Positions 50,959 through 59,858 are shown, counted from the stretch's first letter. The stretch is DNA of 64,000 nucleotides from Chryseobacterium camelliae (GCF_002770595.1 NZ_CP022986.1:3100001-3164000); one strand, 5' to 3'. The notes: generated by a model from the letters alone, not told the origin. Translations and numbers: made by a program.

Positions 50959-52494
50959 CTACGGCATCCTGAATCCTTTCGTATAGATCCTTCCGTATTC
51001 ATCAACAAATTTCACCTGGACGTTCCCCTGGTACCTGTCGAGGATTTTTTCAACGTCTTTCTGTGAATTGACCGGTTTGCCGTTGATTTCTACAATAATG
51101 TAATTGTCTACAATCCCGATCTTGGCCATTTCTCCTCCTTCCATAACGTTTTTGGCAATCACACCGCTGTTCAGTCCGTAATCTGTTTTGAAACGGTCGC
51201 TAAGGATGTCAAATTCTGCCCCGATTTTTTCGGTTACGCTAAGGTCTGCCTTGGTTCTTGTAGAAGTACCGCCTTTCTGGTCTTTCAGTGTTACGGTAGT
51301 GGTATATTCTTTACCGTTTCTCATATAAGTGACCATCACTTTGTCTCCGGGACGTTTGCTTCCGATGGATACGGAAAGGTCAGAGAAATCCGTGATAGGG
51401 TAGTTATCCACCTTCGTAATGATATCCCCTGTTTTAAGTCCTGCATCTTCAGCCCCGCTGCTTTCTCCGAAACCGGTTACATATACTCCGGAACCTGCTT
51501 TAATGTTGGCTTTTTTCTGCTTGTTATAAGCCGCAACCTGCATCTCATCGGAAAGGTCTAAAGAAGTTACCCCAAGGAATCCTCTCTGTACGATACCGAA
51601 TTTCTTGATGTCCTCAATAATTTTCCTTGCCAGGTTAGACGGAACGGCAAATCCGTACCCCTGGTAATATCCCGTTGTCGACTGGATGGCTGAGTTAATC
51701 CCGATCAGGTCTCCGTTGGTATTTACCAAAGCACCTCCTGAGTTACCCGGATTAATGGCAGCATCTGTCTGGATGAAACTTTCAATAGGGTTGGCTGCTT
51801 TGCCCTGTGAGCCCAAAATTCCAATTCCTCTTCCTTTGGCGGAAATGATTCCGGCAGTAACCGTTGAATTCAGTCCGAGCGGGTTTCCTACGGCAAGTAC
51901 CCACTGGCCAACCTCAATATTGTCAGAATTGGCAAAGTTCAGGTAAGGAAGTCCCTTTTCTTCGATTTTAAGAAGGGAAATGTCCGTATTAGGGTCTGTG
52001 CCCACCAAAGTGGCGATATATGATTTTTTATTGCTTAATACAACTTCCAGTTTATTGGCTCCGGCTACAACGTGGTTATTGGAAATGATATATCCATCCG
52101 GAGAGATGATAACTCCCGATCCCATCCCCGATGGCATATTGTCCGGTACCTGTTGTTGCTGTCGCTGCCTCTGCTGCCCTCTTCCGTTTCCACCGAAAGG
52201 ATCCCCGAAGAAGAAATCAAAAAGATCCTGTTCGGATGCCCTGCTTGTAGACCTGCTCTGGTAATTTTTAATCGTTACCACAGCCGGAACGGTTGTCTTG
52301 GCCGCTTTTACGAAATCATCGCCTACCGCTGCGGTATTCATGCCAGCAAATGATGTATTCGCAGACTTGGTAAAATAGGACTGGTCCTCCGTATTGGAAT
52401 GGTGATCCAGAAATTGTAATGCTCCCACTGTAGTGGCTCCTGATAAAACTCCTACTACAGCAAATGGTAATAGTTTTTTCAAAGTACTCTTCAT
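50959..52494 (-). CDS. Do-family periplasmic serine protease/chaperone (HtrA/DegP-like)
   Basis: The 511-residue envelope protease degrades or refolds damaged periplasmic proteins. An N-terminal membrane-anchor/signal segment (about 8-26) is followed by a Gln/Arg-rich linker, the trypsin-like domain with the catalytic histidine in SNNHVVAGA, aspartate in DPNTDISLLKI and serine in NPGNSGGAL, then two PDZ domains (about 290-400 and 415-511; GFLGVTSLDLSDEM, AGLKTGDIITKVD, VEINGKPVNSQKDVEKIL). It is convergent with the ridA unit. Upstream (52684-52706) a cluster of GACA/TGTC repeats could be a stress-regulator site. Confidence 0.95.
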   Translation of the reverse strand: MKSTLKKLLPFAVVGVLSGATTVGALQFLDHHSNTEDQSYFTKSANTSFAGMNTAAVGDDFVKAAKTTVPAVVTIKNYQSRSTSRASEQDLFDFFFGDPFGGNGRGQQRQRQQQQVPDNMPSGMGSGVIISPDGYIISNNHVVAGANKLEVVLSNKKSYIATLVGTDPNTDISLLKIEEKGLPYLNFANSDNIEVGQWVLAVGNPLGLNSTVTAGIISAKGRGIGILGSQGKAANPIESFIQTDAAINPGNSGGALVNTNGDLIGINSAIQSTTGYYQGYGFAVPSNLARKIIEDIKKFGIVQRGFLGVTSLDLSDEMQVAAYNKQKKANIKAGSGVYVTGFGESSGAEDAGLKTGDIITKVDNYPITDFSDLSVSIGSKRPGDKVMVTYMRNGKEYTTTVTLKDQKGGTSTRTKADLSVTEKIGAEFDILSDRFKTDYGLNSGVIAKNVMEGGEMAKIGIVDNYIIVEINGKPVNSQKDVEKILDRYQGNVQVKFVDEYGRIYTKGFRMP

Positions 52495-52872
52495 TTGTAT
52501 ATCTTTCTTGTTATTTTATGATACTGATTTTTCATTTAATCTAAAACAAATTTAATGCTAAATAAGTAAGCACTTGGCATGCAATGTTTCAATTTTAACT
52601 AAAATTTAACGGGAATAGGAAAGCTTTATGCATTTTGTCATAATTTAAGAAACAGGATTAACACATCTTAAAATATTATTAAGGACAAAATGTCATAGTA
52701 CGACAGTTGGATGCTGAAAAGATGTTGAAAGTTAAATCCGGAAAGGTGATTTAAGTGAACAGCCCATATAAATGTGAATGGGTATCTCCGGGTATAGGAT
52801 TTGTGAAATAGGAAAATCCATTAAAATCCTTATCTTTGCAAAAATTTTTTTCTCACTTAAACCGTTTATAGC
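52495..52872. other. 378-base intergenic region between htrA and trhO with repeat cluster
   Basis: No gene is seen. On the minus strand TAAATTTG (52554-52547) is a perfect -7 box for htrA, and TATCTTTG (52831-52838) on the plus strand is one for trhO; neither has an ideally spaced TTG. At 52684-52706 three alternating GACA/TGTC units form a perfect GACA-AAA-TGTC inverted repeat followed by a further GACA. A 9-base inverted match to part of it lies at 52631-52639. Confidence 0.5.
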
Positions 52873-54249
52873 ATGCAACTGTATAACACCTTAAGCGCAG
52901 AAGAAAGAGCTCAGCTTATTGATGAAGCCGGTAAGGAACGCCTTACATTGTCTTTCTATGCGTATGCCAAAATTCAAGATCCCAAAAAATTTCGCGACGA
53001 ATTATTTATAGCCTGGAATGCCCTGGATGCATTGGGCCGTATTTACGTTGCCCATGAAGGAATCAACGCTCAGATGAGCGTTCCTGCAGATCAGTTTGAA
53101 GCATTCCGCACTACGCTCGAAGCCTATGATTTCATGAAAGGCATCCGCCTGAATGTGGCAGTTGAGCAGGATAATCACTCGTTCCTGAAACTGACCATAA
53201 AAGTCAGGAATAAAATTGTTGCCGACGGGCTGAATGATGAAACCTTTGATGTAACCAACAAAGGGATTCACTTAAAGGCTAAAGAATTCAATGAATTGCT
53301 GGAAGACCCCAATACCATTGTGGTAGATTTCAGAAACCATTACGAAAGCGAAGTCGGCCATTTTGAAGGAGCAATTACACCGGATGTGGAAAACTTCAGG
53401 GAAAGTCTGCCGATCATCAATGATCAGTTGCAGGATTTTAAAGAAGATAAAAACCTGCTGATGTACTGTACCGGGGGAATCCGTTGCGAAAAAGCCAGCG
53501 CCTATTTTAAACATCAGGGTTTTAAAAACGTCTACCAGCTGGAAGGGGGTATCATTGAATACACACGCCAGATCAAAGAAGAAAATATACCCAGCAAATT
53601 CATCGGGAAGAACTTTGTATTTGATCACCGTCTGGGGGAAAGGATTACGGATGATATTATTGCACAGTGCCACCAGTGCGGCAAACCGTGTGACAACCAT
53701 ACCAACTGTGCGAATGATGCCTGCCACCTGTTGTTTATCCAGTGTGACGAGTGCAAAGCGGCAATGGAAAACTGCTGTTCCACAGAATGCCTGGAAACGA
53801 TCCACCTGCCCTGGGAACAACAGGTTGCTTTGAGGAAGGGACTGCAGGTTGGCAATAAAGTCTTCAGGAAAGGGAAATCCGAAGCTTTGAAATTCAAGCA
53901 TTCCGGAGATCTGAAGACCCAAACCCTGGCAAAAGCGACAAAAGCCGAGACAAAGGACATCCGCCAGAAGTTAAAAGTTAAAAAGACACTGATCGGAAAA
54001 GCCGAGCATTACTATTCCAGATCTAAGATTGCCCAGTTTTTAATTGAGAACAGCACACTGTCAGTAGGAGATAAAGTGTTGATTTCAGGTCCGACTACAG
54101 GGGATCAGGAGATCACCGTTACACAGATTTTTGTGAACGGAAACTTCAGCGATATGGCTGCAGCAGGGGATCAGATTACCTTTGAGCTTCCGTTCAGAGT
54201 CCGCTTATCGGATAAACTATATAAAATCACAGGTACTGAAAACGCATAA
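52873..54249 (+). CDS. trhO: tRNA uridine(34) hydroxylase TrhO (rhodanese-type) with extra C-terminal barrel domain
   Basis: TrhO (YceA family) hydroxylates U34 of certain tRNAs as the first step to cmo5U/mo5U. The N-terminal ferredoxin-like domain (about 1-125) has ALGRIYVAHEGINAQMSV; the rhodanese domain (about 130-240) has the active-site cysteine C199 in YCTGGIRCEKAS; a Cys-rich region (about 260-305) follows, as in TrhO. Family members are usually 320-350 residues; this one is 458. The extra ~100 residues (KKTLIGKAEHYYSRSKIA, LSVGDKVLISGPTTG, FELPFRVRLSDKLYKI) resemble the C-terminal beta barrel of U32 peptidase-like RNA-modification proteins. The 5-FTHF ligase gene follows within 6 bases. 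Confidence 0.88.
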   Translation: MQLYNTLSAEERAQLIDEAGKERLTLSFYAYAKIQDPKKFRDELFIAWNALDALGRIYVAHEGINAQMSVPADQFEAFRTTLEAYDFMKGIRLNVAVEQDNHSFLKLTIKVRNKIVADGLNDETFDVTNKGIHLKAKEFNELLEDPNTIVVDFRNHYESEVGHFEGAITPDVENFRESLPIINDQLQDFKEDKNLLMYCTGGIRCEKASAYFKHQGFKNVYQLEGGIIEYTRQIKEENIPSKFIGKNFVFDHRLGERITDDIIAQCHQCGKPCDNHTNCANDACHLLFIQCDECKAAMENCCSTECLETIHLPWEQQVALRKGLQVGNKVFRKGKSEALKFKHSGDLKTQTLAKATKAETKDIRQKLKVKKTLIGKAEHYYSRSKIAQFLIENSTLSVGDKVLISGPTTGDQEITVTQIFVNGNFSDMAAAGDQITFELPFRVRLSDKLYKITGTENA

Positions 54250-54254
54250 CAGAG

Positions 54255-54830
54255 ATGTTAAAAGCTGAACTCAGGAAAAAATACATGCAGAAAAGACAAG
54301 CCTTATCCATGGATGAGGCTTTCCTGTTATCCGAAGCTGTGTTCAGGAATTTCATCGATTATTTTAATCCAGTTCCCGGGCAGACCATGCATGTTTATAT
54401 CCCGATCGGAAAATTCAGGGAAATGGATACCCGGCCATTGATTGATTATTGCCTGAGCCGGAATGTCCGTGTCTTTGTGCCGAAGGTTGAAGGCATCGGG
54501 ATGATCTCTGTGGAAATAACAAAGGATACGGTATTTGCTGTTAACCACTGGGGTATTTCTGAACCTGTTTCTGATCAGGATGCCGGGCTTTCAGATTTTG
54601 ATTACATTATTACCCCGTTGCTGTACTGTGATAACAAGGGAAACAGGGTAGGATATGGAAAGGGATTCTATGACGGCCTTTTCAGCAGCCTTTCCGGGAA
54701 ATCAAAAAAAATCGGGATCAATTACTTTAATCCCGATGAGCCGATAGAGGATGTGTGGGAATATGACATCCCTCTGGATTATCTGGTGACGCCTACCGAA
54801 GTAGTGTCTTTCTTCAACGGTGGTGCATAA
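54255..54830 (+). CDS. 5-formyltetrahydrofolate cyclo-ligase
   Basis: The 191-residue enzyme converts 5-formyl-THF and ATP to 5,10-methenyl-THF. Family marks are the N-terminal KAELRKKYMQKRQAL, TMHVYIPIGKFREMDTRPLI, PKVEGIGMISV and the C-terminal ATP-binding segment GNRVGYGKGFYDGLF. It begins five bases after trhO and is probably cotranscribed with it. Its last 52 bases overlap the 3' end of the opposing lipoprotein gene (54779-55363). Confidence 0.92.
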   Translation: MLKAELRKKYMQKRQALSMDEAFLLSEAVFRNFIDYFNPVPGQTMHVYIPIGKFREMDTRPLIDYCLSRNVRVFVPKVEGIGMISVEITKDTVFAVNHWGISEPVSDQDAGLSDFDYIITPLLYCDNKGNRVGYGKGFYDGLFSSLSGKSKKIGINYFNPDEPIEDVWEYDIPLDYLVTPTEVVSFFNGGA

Positions 54831-55363
54831 AAGTTCAGGAAATAGAATTTAAATTCCTTTTTAAACTGGATGGGTTTGGACACCAGAATATACTGGGCAT
54901 TTTTTTCATAATTTCCCAACGACCTGTTTTTATCGTCGAAATACTCAACATCGAACCGGGCAAAATCCAGTGTATCCTCTTTATAATAATCTTTGTAGAC
55001 TTCCAGGCTCTTCACCTTTGCCGTTTTTACCTTCAGGCTGTCCAGCTCGCGGAAAAGCCTGTTGAATGTGAGGCTGTCCGGTTTGTGGAAATAGCTTTCC
55101 ATCTGGGAATAGATCACACTGTCAATCTCAGTCTTCCTGTTTCCTGATAAGTACAACGTAGAAAGGTCAAGCAGTTCCTGTACTTTCTGTCGGGTAATGA
55201 AGTTTATAGCCTGTGCGCTGTCCATCTGTACGGCAGGGTAGCTGGCTTTGTTGTTGCTGTTCCGGAGCTTATCAAGGTCGCTTACCTCGGTAGTTTTCTT
55301 AGTACATGCAAGCAGGGAGCATACTAATATTGCAAAAAGTAAAAAGTTATTGTTTATTTTCAT
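54779..55363 (-). CDS. Lipoprotein of unknown function, partner of the HTH-like membrane protein
   Basis: The 194-residue lipoprotein has a signal with lipobox LLAC (cysteine ~20), then a Lys/Asn-rich linker and a mixed helical and strand domain (FITRQKVQELLDLSTLYLSG, SLTFNRLFRELDSLKVK). I do not recognise a family. An in-frame TTG at 55375 could extend it by four residues, but ATG at 55363 is preferred. It overlaps the upstream gene by 17 bases and so is translated with it. Its 3' end overlaps the convergent 5-FTHF ligase gene by 52 bases. Confidence 0.78.
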   Translation of the reverse strand: MKINNNFLLFAILVCSLLACTKKTTEVSDLDKLRNSNNKASYPAVQMDSAQAINFITRQKVQELLDLSTLYLSGNRKTEIDSVIYSQMESYFHKPDSLTFNRLFRELDSLKVKTAKVKSLEVYKDYYKEDTLDFARFDVEYFDDKNRSLGNYEKNAQYILVSKPIQFKKEFKFYFLNFYAPPLKKDTTSVGVTR

Positions 55364-56510
55364 TTGTACTTGCAATTTTAAATTTAATGGATACTATTTT
55401 TCCTTTGTCTTTTTTCATCTCGATCACGCTCAGGTTCTTCAGTGAAGTGGTTGGAGTCGTGACCAGGGTTATGTATTTTTGTTTGTCAAGGGTTTCGATG
55501 CCATAGGTGGCGTTATCATATACCTGATAAATAATGGCACGGTCACTGATGAGGTTTTCCAGCTGCTTCCGCTTCTGTTTCAGGAGTTCAGGGTTTCCGT
55601 TGGCATCTTTCACGGAAAAGTAATTGACGGCCATTTTATAATCATCAGGTTTCAGTTCAATCATTTCTTTGTCAGGAGCTGTCTCCAGGTTCCTATTGAC
55701 ATCAAGAGTCTCATAAAAAGGAGCGCTGATCTGCATTTTCAGGATTTTATCTTTAGTCGAGTATTCAAAACATTCCCCGGGTTTTATCTTATAAAGCAGG
55801 GGAGACTCATTTTCTTTGATGACTTTAATCTCCAACGTATTGATGACATTCACTCCCCGGTCTGCATCCGTAAAACAGAAGGTGTAATTTTTAGAAAAAA
55901 GTTCATCTTTAAAACCCAATACCCCGGAAATGGTAACCAAAACAGCCGTAAGCATGATCCAGGCATTCTTCCTGAAGAAATTTTTCGGTTCTGAAACCGC
56001 ATTGGGTAGCTGAGTGGTCGATACATTAATTGGGGTGTTAACTGGTTGGTTTTCAGTATCCGATTTTTGTAAATTAGGAATTTCAGGCTGTTTCTGAACT
56101 GTTTTTTCAGGGTTTTGCTCCGTTTTGGGAAGGTCAGGAGCAATCTCGGTTAAATGTTCCAGTTCTTTTATTTCCTCTTCACTCAGTTCTTCATCCTGCT
56201 GCAACAGCTCACCGGCAAAAAGATGCTGTTTCTTAAACTCGTACCAGGAGTCGTAACCCGCATAAATACTCAATAAATTAAGCATATCAATCCTGGGCAG
56301 TTTGGTCACCGGCGAGTTTTTGAAATAGGTATAAAAAGACTTTTCGCTGATGTTCCCTTTGGCTTTTTTGCGCAAGTCTTCCTGAAAATATATAATATCA
56401 ATCCCTTTCCACTTTGAAATATCATCATGAGAAGGGGTATATTCTTCCAGATATTGAGCCTGAACCTCTTTTTTCAGCTGCTCAAAATGTAGTAGGTCTA
56501 AATCAGTCAA
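55347..56510 (-). CDS. Membrane protein with N-terminal helix-turn-helix-like domain
   Basis: The 387-residue protein has an N-terminal helical domain (about 1-97) with SEKSFYTYFKNSPVTKLPRIDMLNLLSIYAGYDSWYEF-like order, which resembles a DNA-binding or regulatory domain seen in other Bacteroidota proteins. An acidic then Pro/Gln-rich linker (about 105-175), one transmembrane segment (about 185-203) and an extracytoplasmic domain of ~180 residues follow. That topology would let it pass an envelope signal to the cytoplasm, but no partner is proven. The downstream lipoprotein overlaps it by 17 bases. I cannot name the family. Confidence 0.72.
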   Translation of the reverse strand: MTDLDLLHFEQLKKEVQAQYLEEYTPSHDDISKWKGIDIIYFQEDLRKKAKGNISEKSFYTYFKNSPVTKLPRIDMLNLLSIYAGYDSWYEFKKQHLFAGELLQQDEELSEEEIKELEHLTEIAPDLPKTEQNPEKTVQKQPEIPNLQKSDTENQPVNTPINVSTTQLPNAVSEPKNFFRKNAWIMLTAVLVTISGVLGFKDELFSKNYTFCFTDADRGVNVINTLEIKVIKENESPLLYKIKPGECFEYSTKDKILKMQISAPFYETLDVNRNLETAPDKEMIELKPDDYKMAVNYFSVKDANGNPELLKQKRKQLENLISDRAIIYQVYDNATYGIETLDKQKYITLVTTPTTSLKNLSVIEMKKDKGKIVSIKFKIASTNENKQ

Positions 56511-56569
56511 TCCTTTAAATATAATTAATTAATTGATTATCAGTTGTATTTATTTGTAAAACTGTTTTA

Positions 56570-56600
56570 CAAAGGTATTACAATTATTTTTCCTAAACAA
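56570..56600 (-). promoter_or_regulatory. Promoter of the HTH-like membrane protein operon
   Basis: On the minus strand TTG (56600-56598) and TACCTTTG (56577-56570) are 20 bases apart. The divergent gene at 56694 has its own plus-strand -7 box TACCTTTG at 56616-56623, so two promoters lie back to back within 54 bases. Confidence 0.7.
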
Positions 56601-56693
56601 GTTTGATAACTGCTCTACCTTTGTCTTGTTCAAATAACCGAACAGAGAAATAGTTTTTAAAAACAATATTAACAAAATTAAATTTAATTTATT

Positions 56694-57032
56694 ATGAAAA
56701 AGTCATTATTCGTAGCTGCTATCGCTGCAATCTCTTTAGTTGCTTGTAAAAAAACTGAATCTACTGAAACTGGAAACACTGCTGATTCTGCTGCTGTTGC
56801 TACTGCTGACTCTGCTGCTGTTGTAGCTGATTCTGCTGCTACTGTTGTTGATTCTGCTGCTTCTGCAACTGTAGACGCTACTAAAGATGCTGCTTCTGCT
56901 ACTACTGCTGCTGGTGCTGACGCTGCTAAAGATGCTGCTAAGAACGCTGGTGAAGCTGCTAAAGGAGCTGCTGACGCTGCTAAAGATGCTGCAAAAGACG
57001 CTAAAAGCGCTGTAGATGCTGCTAAAAAATAA
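56694..57032 (+). CDS. Ala/Lys/Asp-rich repeat lipoprotein
   Basis: The 112-residue protein is a lipoprotein (lipobox LVAC, cysteine ~18). The mature part has two repeat types: TADSAAV-like units (about 29-60) and DAAKDAAK-like 11-residue helical repeats (about 60-112), which resemble LEA-type or coiled-coil stress proteins. Codon use is strongly biased to GCT for alanine, so the DNA itself is repetitive (56780-57025) and could change length by slippage. A plus-strand -7 box is at 56616-56623 and a strong terminator follows. Function unknown; a surface spacer or desiccation/osmotic protectant are guesses. Confidence 0.82.
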   Translation: MKKSLFVAAIAAISLVACKKTESTETGNTADSAAVATADSAAVVADSAATVVDSAASATVDATKDAASATTAAGADAAKDAAKNAGEAAKGAADAAKDAAKDAKSAVDAAKK

Positions 57033-57053
57033 TTAGTACCATACTAAAATAAG

Positions 57054-57084
57054 AACCGCTTCACCCTGTGAAGCGGTTTTTTTT
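57054..57084 (+). terminator. Terminator of the Ala-rich lipoprotein gene
   Basis: A perfect 11-bp stem (57054-57064 with 57068-57078) with a 3-base loop is followed by six more T. Confidence 0.92.
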
Positions 57085-57253
57085 ATGTCTCCTAGATAAA
57101 AATTTATGTTAAATATTCTTTGAAGTCTTGTCATTGATACTTCAAATAGAGGCTTCTGGCTATGGAATCCCAAAAGAAGGTCAGGCATCTGTCGTCATGA
57201 ATTTCATACCTGCGATGAGGTATATACTGAATGAGATTTGCCTTCTTATCTGG

Positions 57254-58024
57254 TTATTGCTTCTTTTGCCTTAATGCCTCATAACAAGTAATGGCAACTG
57301 CATTGCTGAGATTCAGCGAATCGATGCTCCCCGCCATCGGGATCAGTGTGTTTTTTCCTTTACCGATCCAGAAATCGCTTAACCCGGAATGTTCCGTACC
57401 GAAGAGGACCGCAGATCTCTTCCTGAAATCGCGGGTGCAGATATCTTCGGCCGTTTCATCCATTAGGGTGGTATATAGATTAAAGCCGTTATTCTGTAAA
57501 AATTCCAGGACTTCAGCATTTCCGGCCTGAAAAACCTTCATCCCGAACAAACATCCCACGCTGGAGCGGATGACATTAGGATTGTAAAAATCCGTTTTCC
57601 CATCGGTGATAATCAATGCATCAATCCCGAATGCTTCGCAGCTTCTCAGGATAGCGCCCAGGTTGCCCGGTTTTTCAATACCTTCAACAACGATTACGGT
57701 AGACTGCTCAGCAGGCATCAATGAAGAAATTGGCAACTCTTTGGTCTCATAGACGCCAATGATGCCTTCCGATGTTCCGCGGTATGCAATTTTCTCATAG
57801 ACTTTGTCGCTTACATAGTGGATTTTTCCAGCCTGGGGAATATCCCCATTAAAAATGGATTCACAAATGAAATATTCTGTAGGTTCATAAGCGTATCGGA
57901 TCGCACGTTCATTTTCCTGCTGGCCTTCCACTGTGAAAAGCCCGGATTTCTTGCGGAATCTGTTGTCCGTTAGCAATCGGGTAACATTCTTTATCTTGTC
58001 GTTCTGGAAACTTTCTATGAGCAT
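57254..58024 (-). CDS. TrmH/SpoU-family RNA 2'-O-methyltransferase
   Basis: The 256-residue SPOUT methyltransferase has an N-terminal substrate-binding domain (about 1-95: RKKSGLFTVEGQQENERAI, GTSEGIIGVYE) and the C-terminal knotted domain with IVVEGIEKPGNLGAILRSCEAFG (motif 1 with the catalytic Asn and Arg), NPNVIRSSVGCLF, LFGTEHSGLS (motif 2) and IPMAGSIDSLNLSNAVAI (motif 3). It 2'-O-methylates a ribose in rRNA or tRNA; the exact target is not predictable. It lies about 93 bases downstream of rmuC on the same strand. Confidence 0.93.
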   Translation of the reverse strand: MLIESFQNDKIKNVTRLLTDNRFRKKSGLFTVEGQQENERAIRYAYEPTEYFICESIFNGDIPQAGKIHYVSDKVYEKIAYRGTSEGIIGVYETKELPISSLMPAEQSTVIVVEGIEKPGNLGAILRSCEAFGIDALIITDGKTDFYNPNVIRSSVGCLFGMKVFQAGNAEVLEFLQNNGFNLYTTLMDETAEDICTRDFRKRSAVLFGTEHSGLSDFWIGKGKNTLIPMAGSIDSLNLSNAVAITCYEALRQKKQ

Positions 58025-58117
58025 GGTGCAAAATTATATAAAAAATATGAGTATCCGTAAAGGTATTCCTGAACAAAAATGTCCTGACCGGCCGGAGATT
58101 TTAGTATATAATTGTTG

Positions 58118-59626
58118 TTATTCTTCGGGCAGTATCCCTGAAATATAAGCACTGTCAATAAGGCTTTGCGGTAATTCCTTCTTATTTTTAATGCCCAGTG
58201 ATTTTAGCTTCTGCGTCTGGATCACCAGGTTGTCGTTCCCGGTAGAAAGCTGTTTGTAAGCATCATTGTAAAAATTCTTGGCCAGATCCAGGTTTTTACC
58301 TACTTTTTCGAGGTTCTCAATAAACCCGACAAATTTGTCATACAGCTTGGCACCGCGTTCTGCGATCTCCATAGAATTCCGGTTCTGGTATTCGCGCTTC
58401 CAGAGGTCAGCGATCAGCTTCAGGGAAGTGATCAGGTTGCTTGGATTGAGCAGCAGGATCCTTCTGTCATAAGCATAGTTCCACAGGTTCTGGTCTGCCT
58501 GCATCGCAGCAATATAGGCCGGTTCACTCGGGATGAACATCATCACGAAGTCCAGCGATTTCCCATAGTCATCATAGGCTTTCTGGCTCAGCTGCTGAAT
58601 ATGGTTCTTGATGGATGACAGGTGCTGGTTCAGCTTGATGATATACACCTCCTGATCCGTCTCATCTACCAGTTCCGTAAATGCCGTCAGGGAAACTTTG
58701 GAATCGATGATGACATTTCTTTCATCCGGATATTTTACCACGGCGTCCGGCCTCATTTTTTTTCCGGAAAATTCCGAGAACAGGGCTTTGTTGTCCTCGT
58801 CCCGAAGTTCATGCTCAAGGAAATATTCCTGTCCTTTCGTCAGTCCCGATTTCTCAAGGATGCTCTCCAGGATCATTTCGCCCCAGTTTCCCTGAGTTTT
58901 GCTTTCACCCTTGAGCGCGCGGGTCAGCTTTTTAGCATCTTCGGAAATCTGCTGGTTTAGCTCCGCCAGTTCCTTTACTTTTTCTGCCAGTGAAAAACGC
59001 TCTTTATTTTCTTTCTCATACGCTTCATTGACGCGGTTCTTAAGGTCGTTGATCTTTTCCTGGAAAGGCTCAAGGATGGTTTTCAGGTTGTTTTGGTTAA
59101 GAAGCGTAAATTTTTCCGTTTTTTCTTCCAGGATCTTACTGGCCAGATTTTCAAACTGAAGTTTCGCTTCGTCCTGTATTTTTGCAATTTCTTTTTTCTG
59201 GGTTTCCAGGGATTGCTGCAGGCTTTCGTTGATGGCGGAAAGCTCAGCATTTCTGGCAAAGATCGCCTGCTTTTCTGTCAGCAGGTTGTCAATCTGGGAA
59301 ACCTGCTTTATCATTGCCTGCTTTTGTTCCTGAAACTGGATGTGCAGCGAGGCATGTTCAGCAGAAATTTTGGCCAGTTCATTTTTAAGGTCACTCATCA
59401 GGTCAGACTGCTGCTGGATCAGTTCTTTTTCCCTGTTGGTATTCTGAATGAGTTCCTGTATTTTCAGCTGAGAGTTTTCCAGGTCAGACTGGCTTTTGAT
59501 ATATACGCTGTTCAGATCATCATATGAGTTTCGTGAAACCATAGACGATTTCAGCGCAAAATAGGCCACGATAGCGCCTGTAATTCCTCCTGCAATACAT
59601 CCGATAATCAAATAGGTCATCTCCAT
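58118..59626 (-). CDS. rmuC: DNA recombination protein RmuC
   Basis: RmuC limits inversions at short inverted repeats, probably as a nuclease acting on DNA structures. The 502-residue protein has an N-terminal membrane anchor (about 4-26), a long coiled coil (about 30-200) and the C-terminal RmuC domain with GNWGEMILESILEKSGL, MRPDAVVKYPDERNVIIDSKVSL (PD-D/ExK-like core with D and K), FVMMFIPSEPAYIAAM and LLNPSNLITSLKLI. The frame is open to an in-frame TTG at 59641, but the ATG complementary to 59624-59626 is preferred; the ATG two codons later is also possible. Confidence 0.93.
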   Translation of the reverse strand: MEMTYLIIGCIAGGITGAIVAYFALKSSMVSRNSYDDLNSVYIKSQSDLENSQLKIQELIQNTNREKELIQQQSDLMSDLKNELAKISAEHASLHIQFQEQKQAMIKQVSQIDNLLTEKQAIFARNAELSAINESLQQSLETQKKEIAKIQDEAKLQFENLASKILEEKTEKFTLLNQNNLKTILEPFQEKINDLKNRVNEAYEKENKERFSLAEKVKELAELNQQISEDAKKLTRALKGESKTQGNWGEMILESILEKSGLTKGQEYFLEHELRDEDNKALFSEFSGKKMRPDAVVKYPDERNVIIDSKVSLTAFTELVDETDQEVYIIKLNQHLSSIKNHIQQLSQKAYDDYGKSLDFVMMFIPSEPAYIAAMQADQNLWNYAYDRRILLLNPSNLITSLKLIADLWKREYQNRNSMEIAERGAKLYDKFVGFIENLEKVGKNLDLAKNFYNDAYKQLSTGNDNLVIQTQKLKSLGIKNKKELPQSLIDSAYISGILPEE

Positions 59627-59858
59627 GGCCCAAAAATACAAAAAGAATAGTGGATTCTTTTTACGGGAAACCGTAATTTTACATCATCAACCAGCCTATA
59701 TCATAATAAGGATCTCAGCAATCAATGTAAGACTGACGAAATGAGACAAACTGAATTTCCCTGGAAATGACCGGTTGTTTCAGTTTCTTTTTACTTATTA
59801 TTTGCATGATCGATTAATTTTTCGTTATTTCATTTCATCAAAATATAAATAAAGTCCA

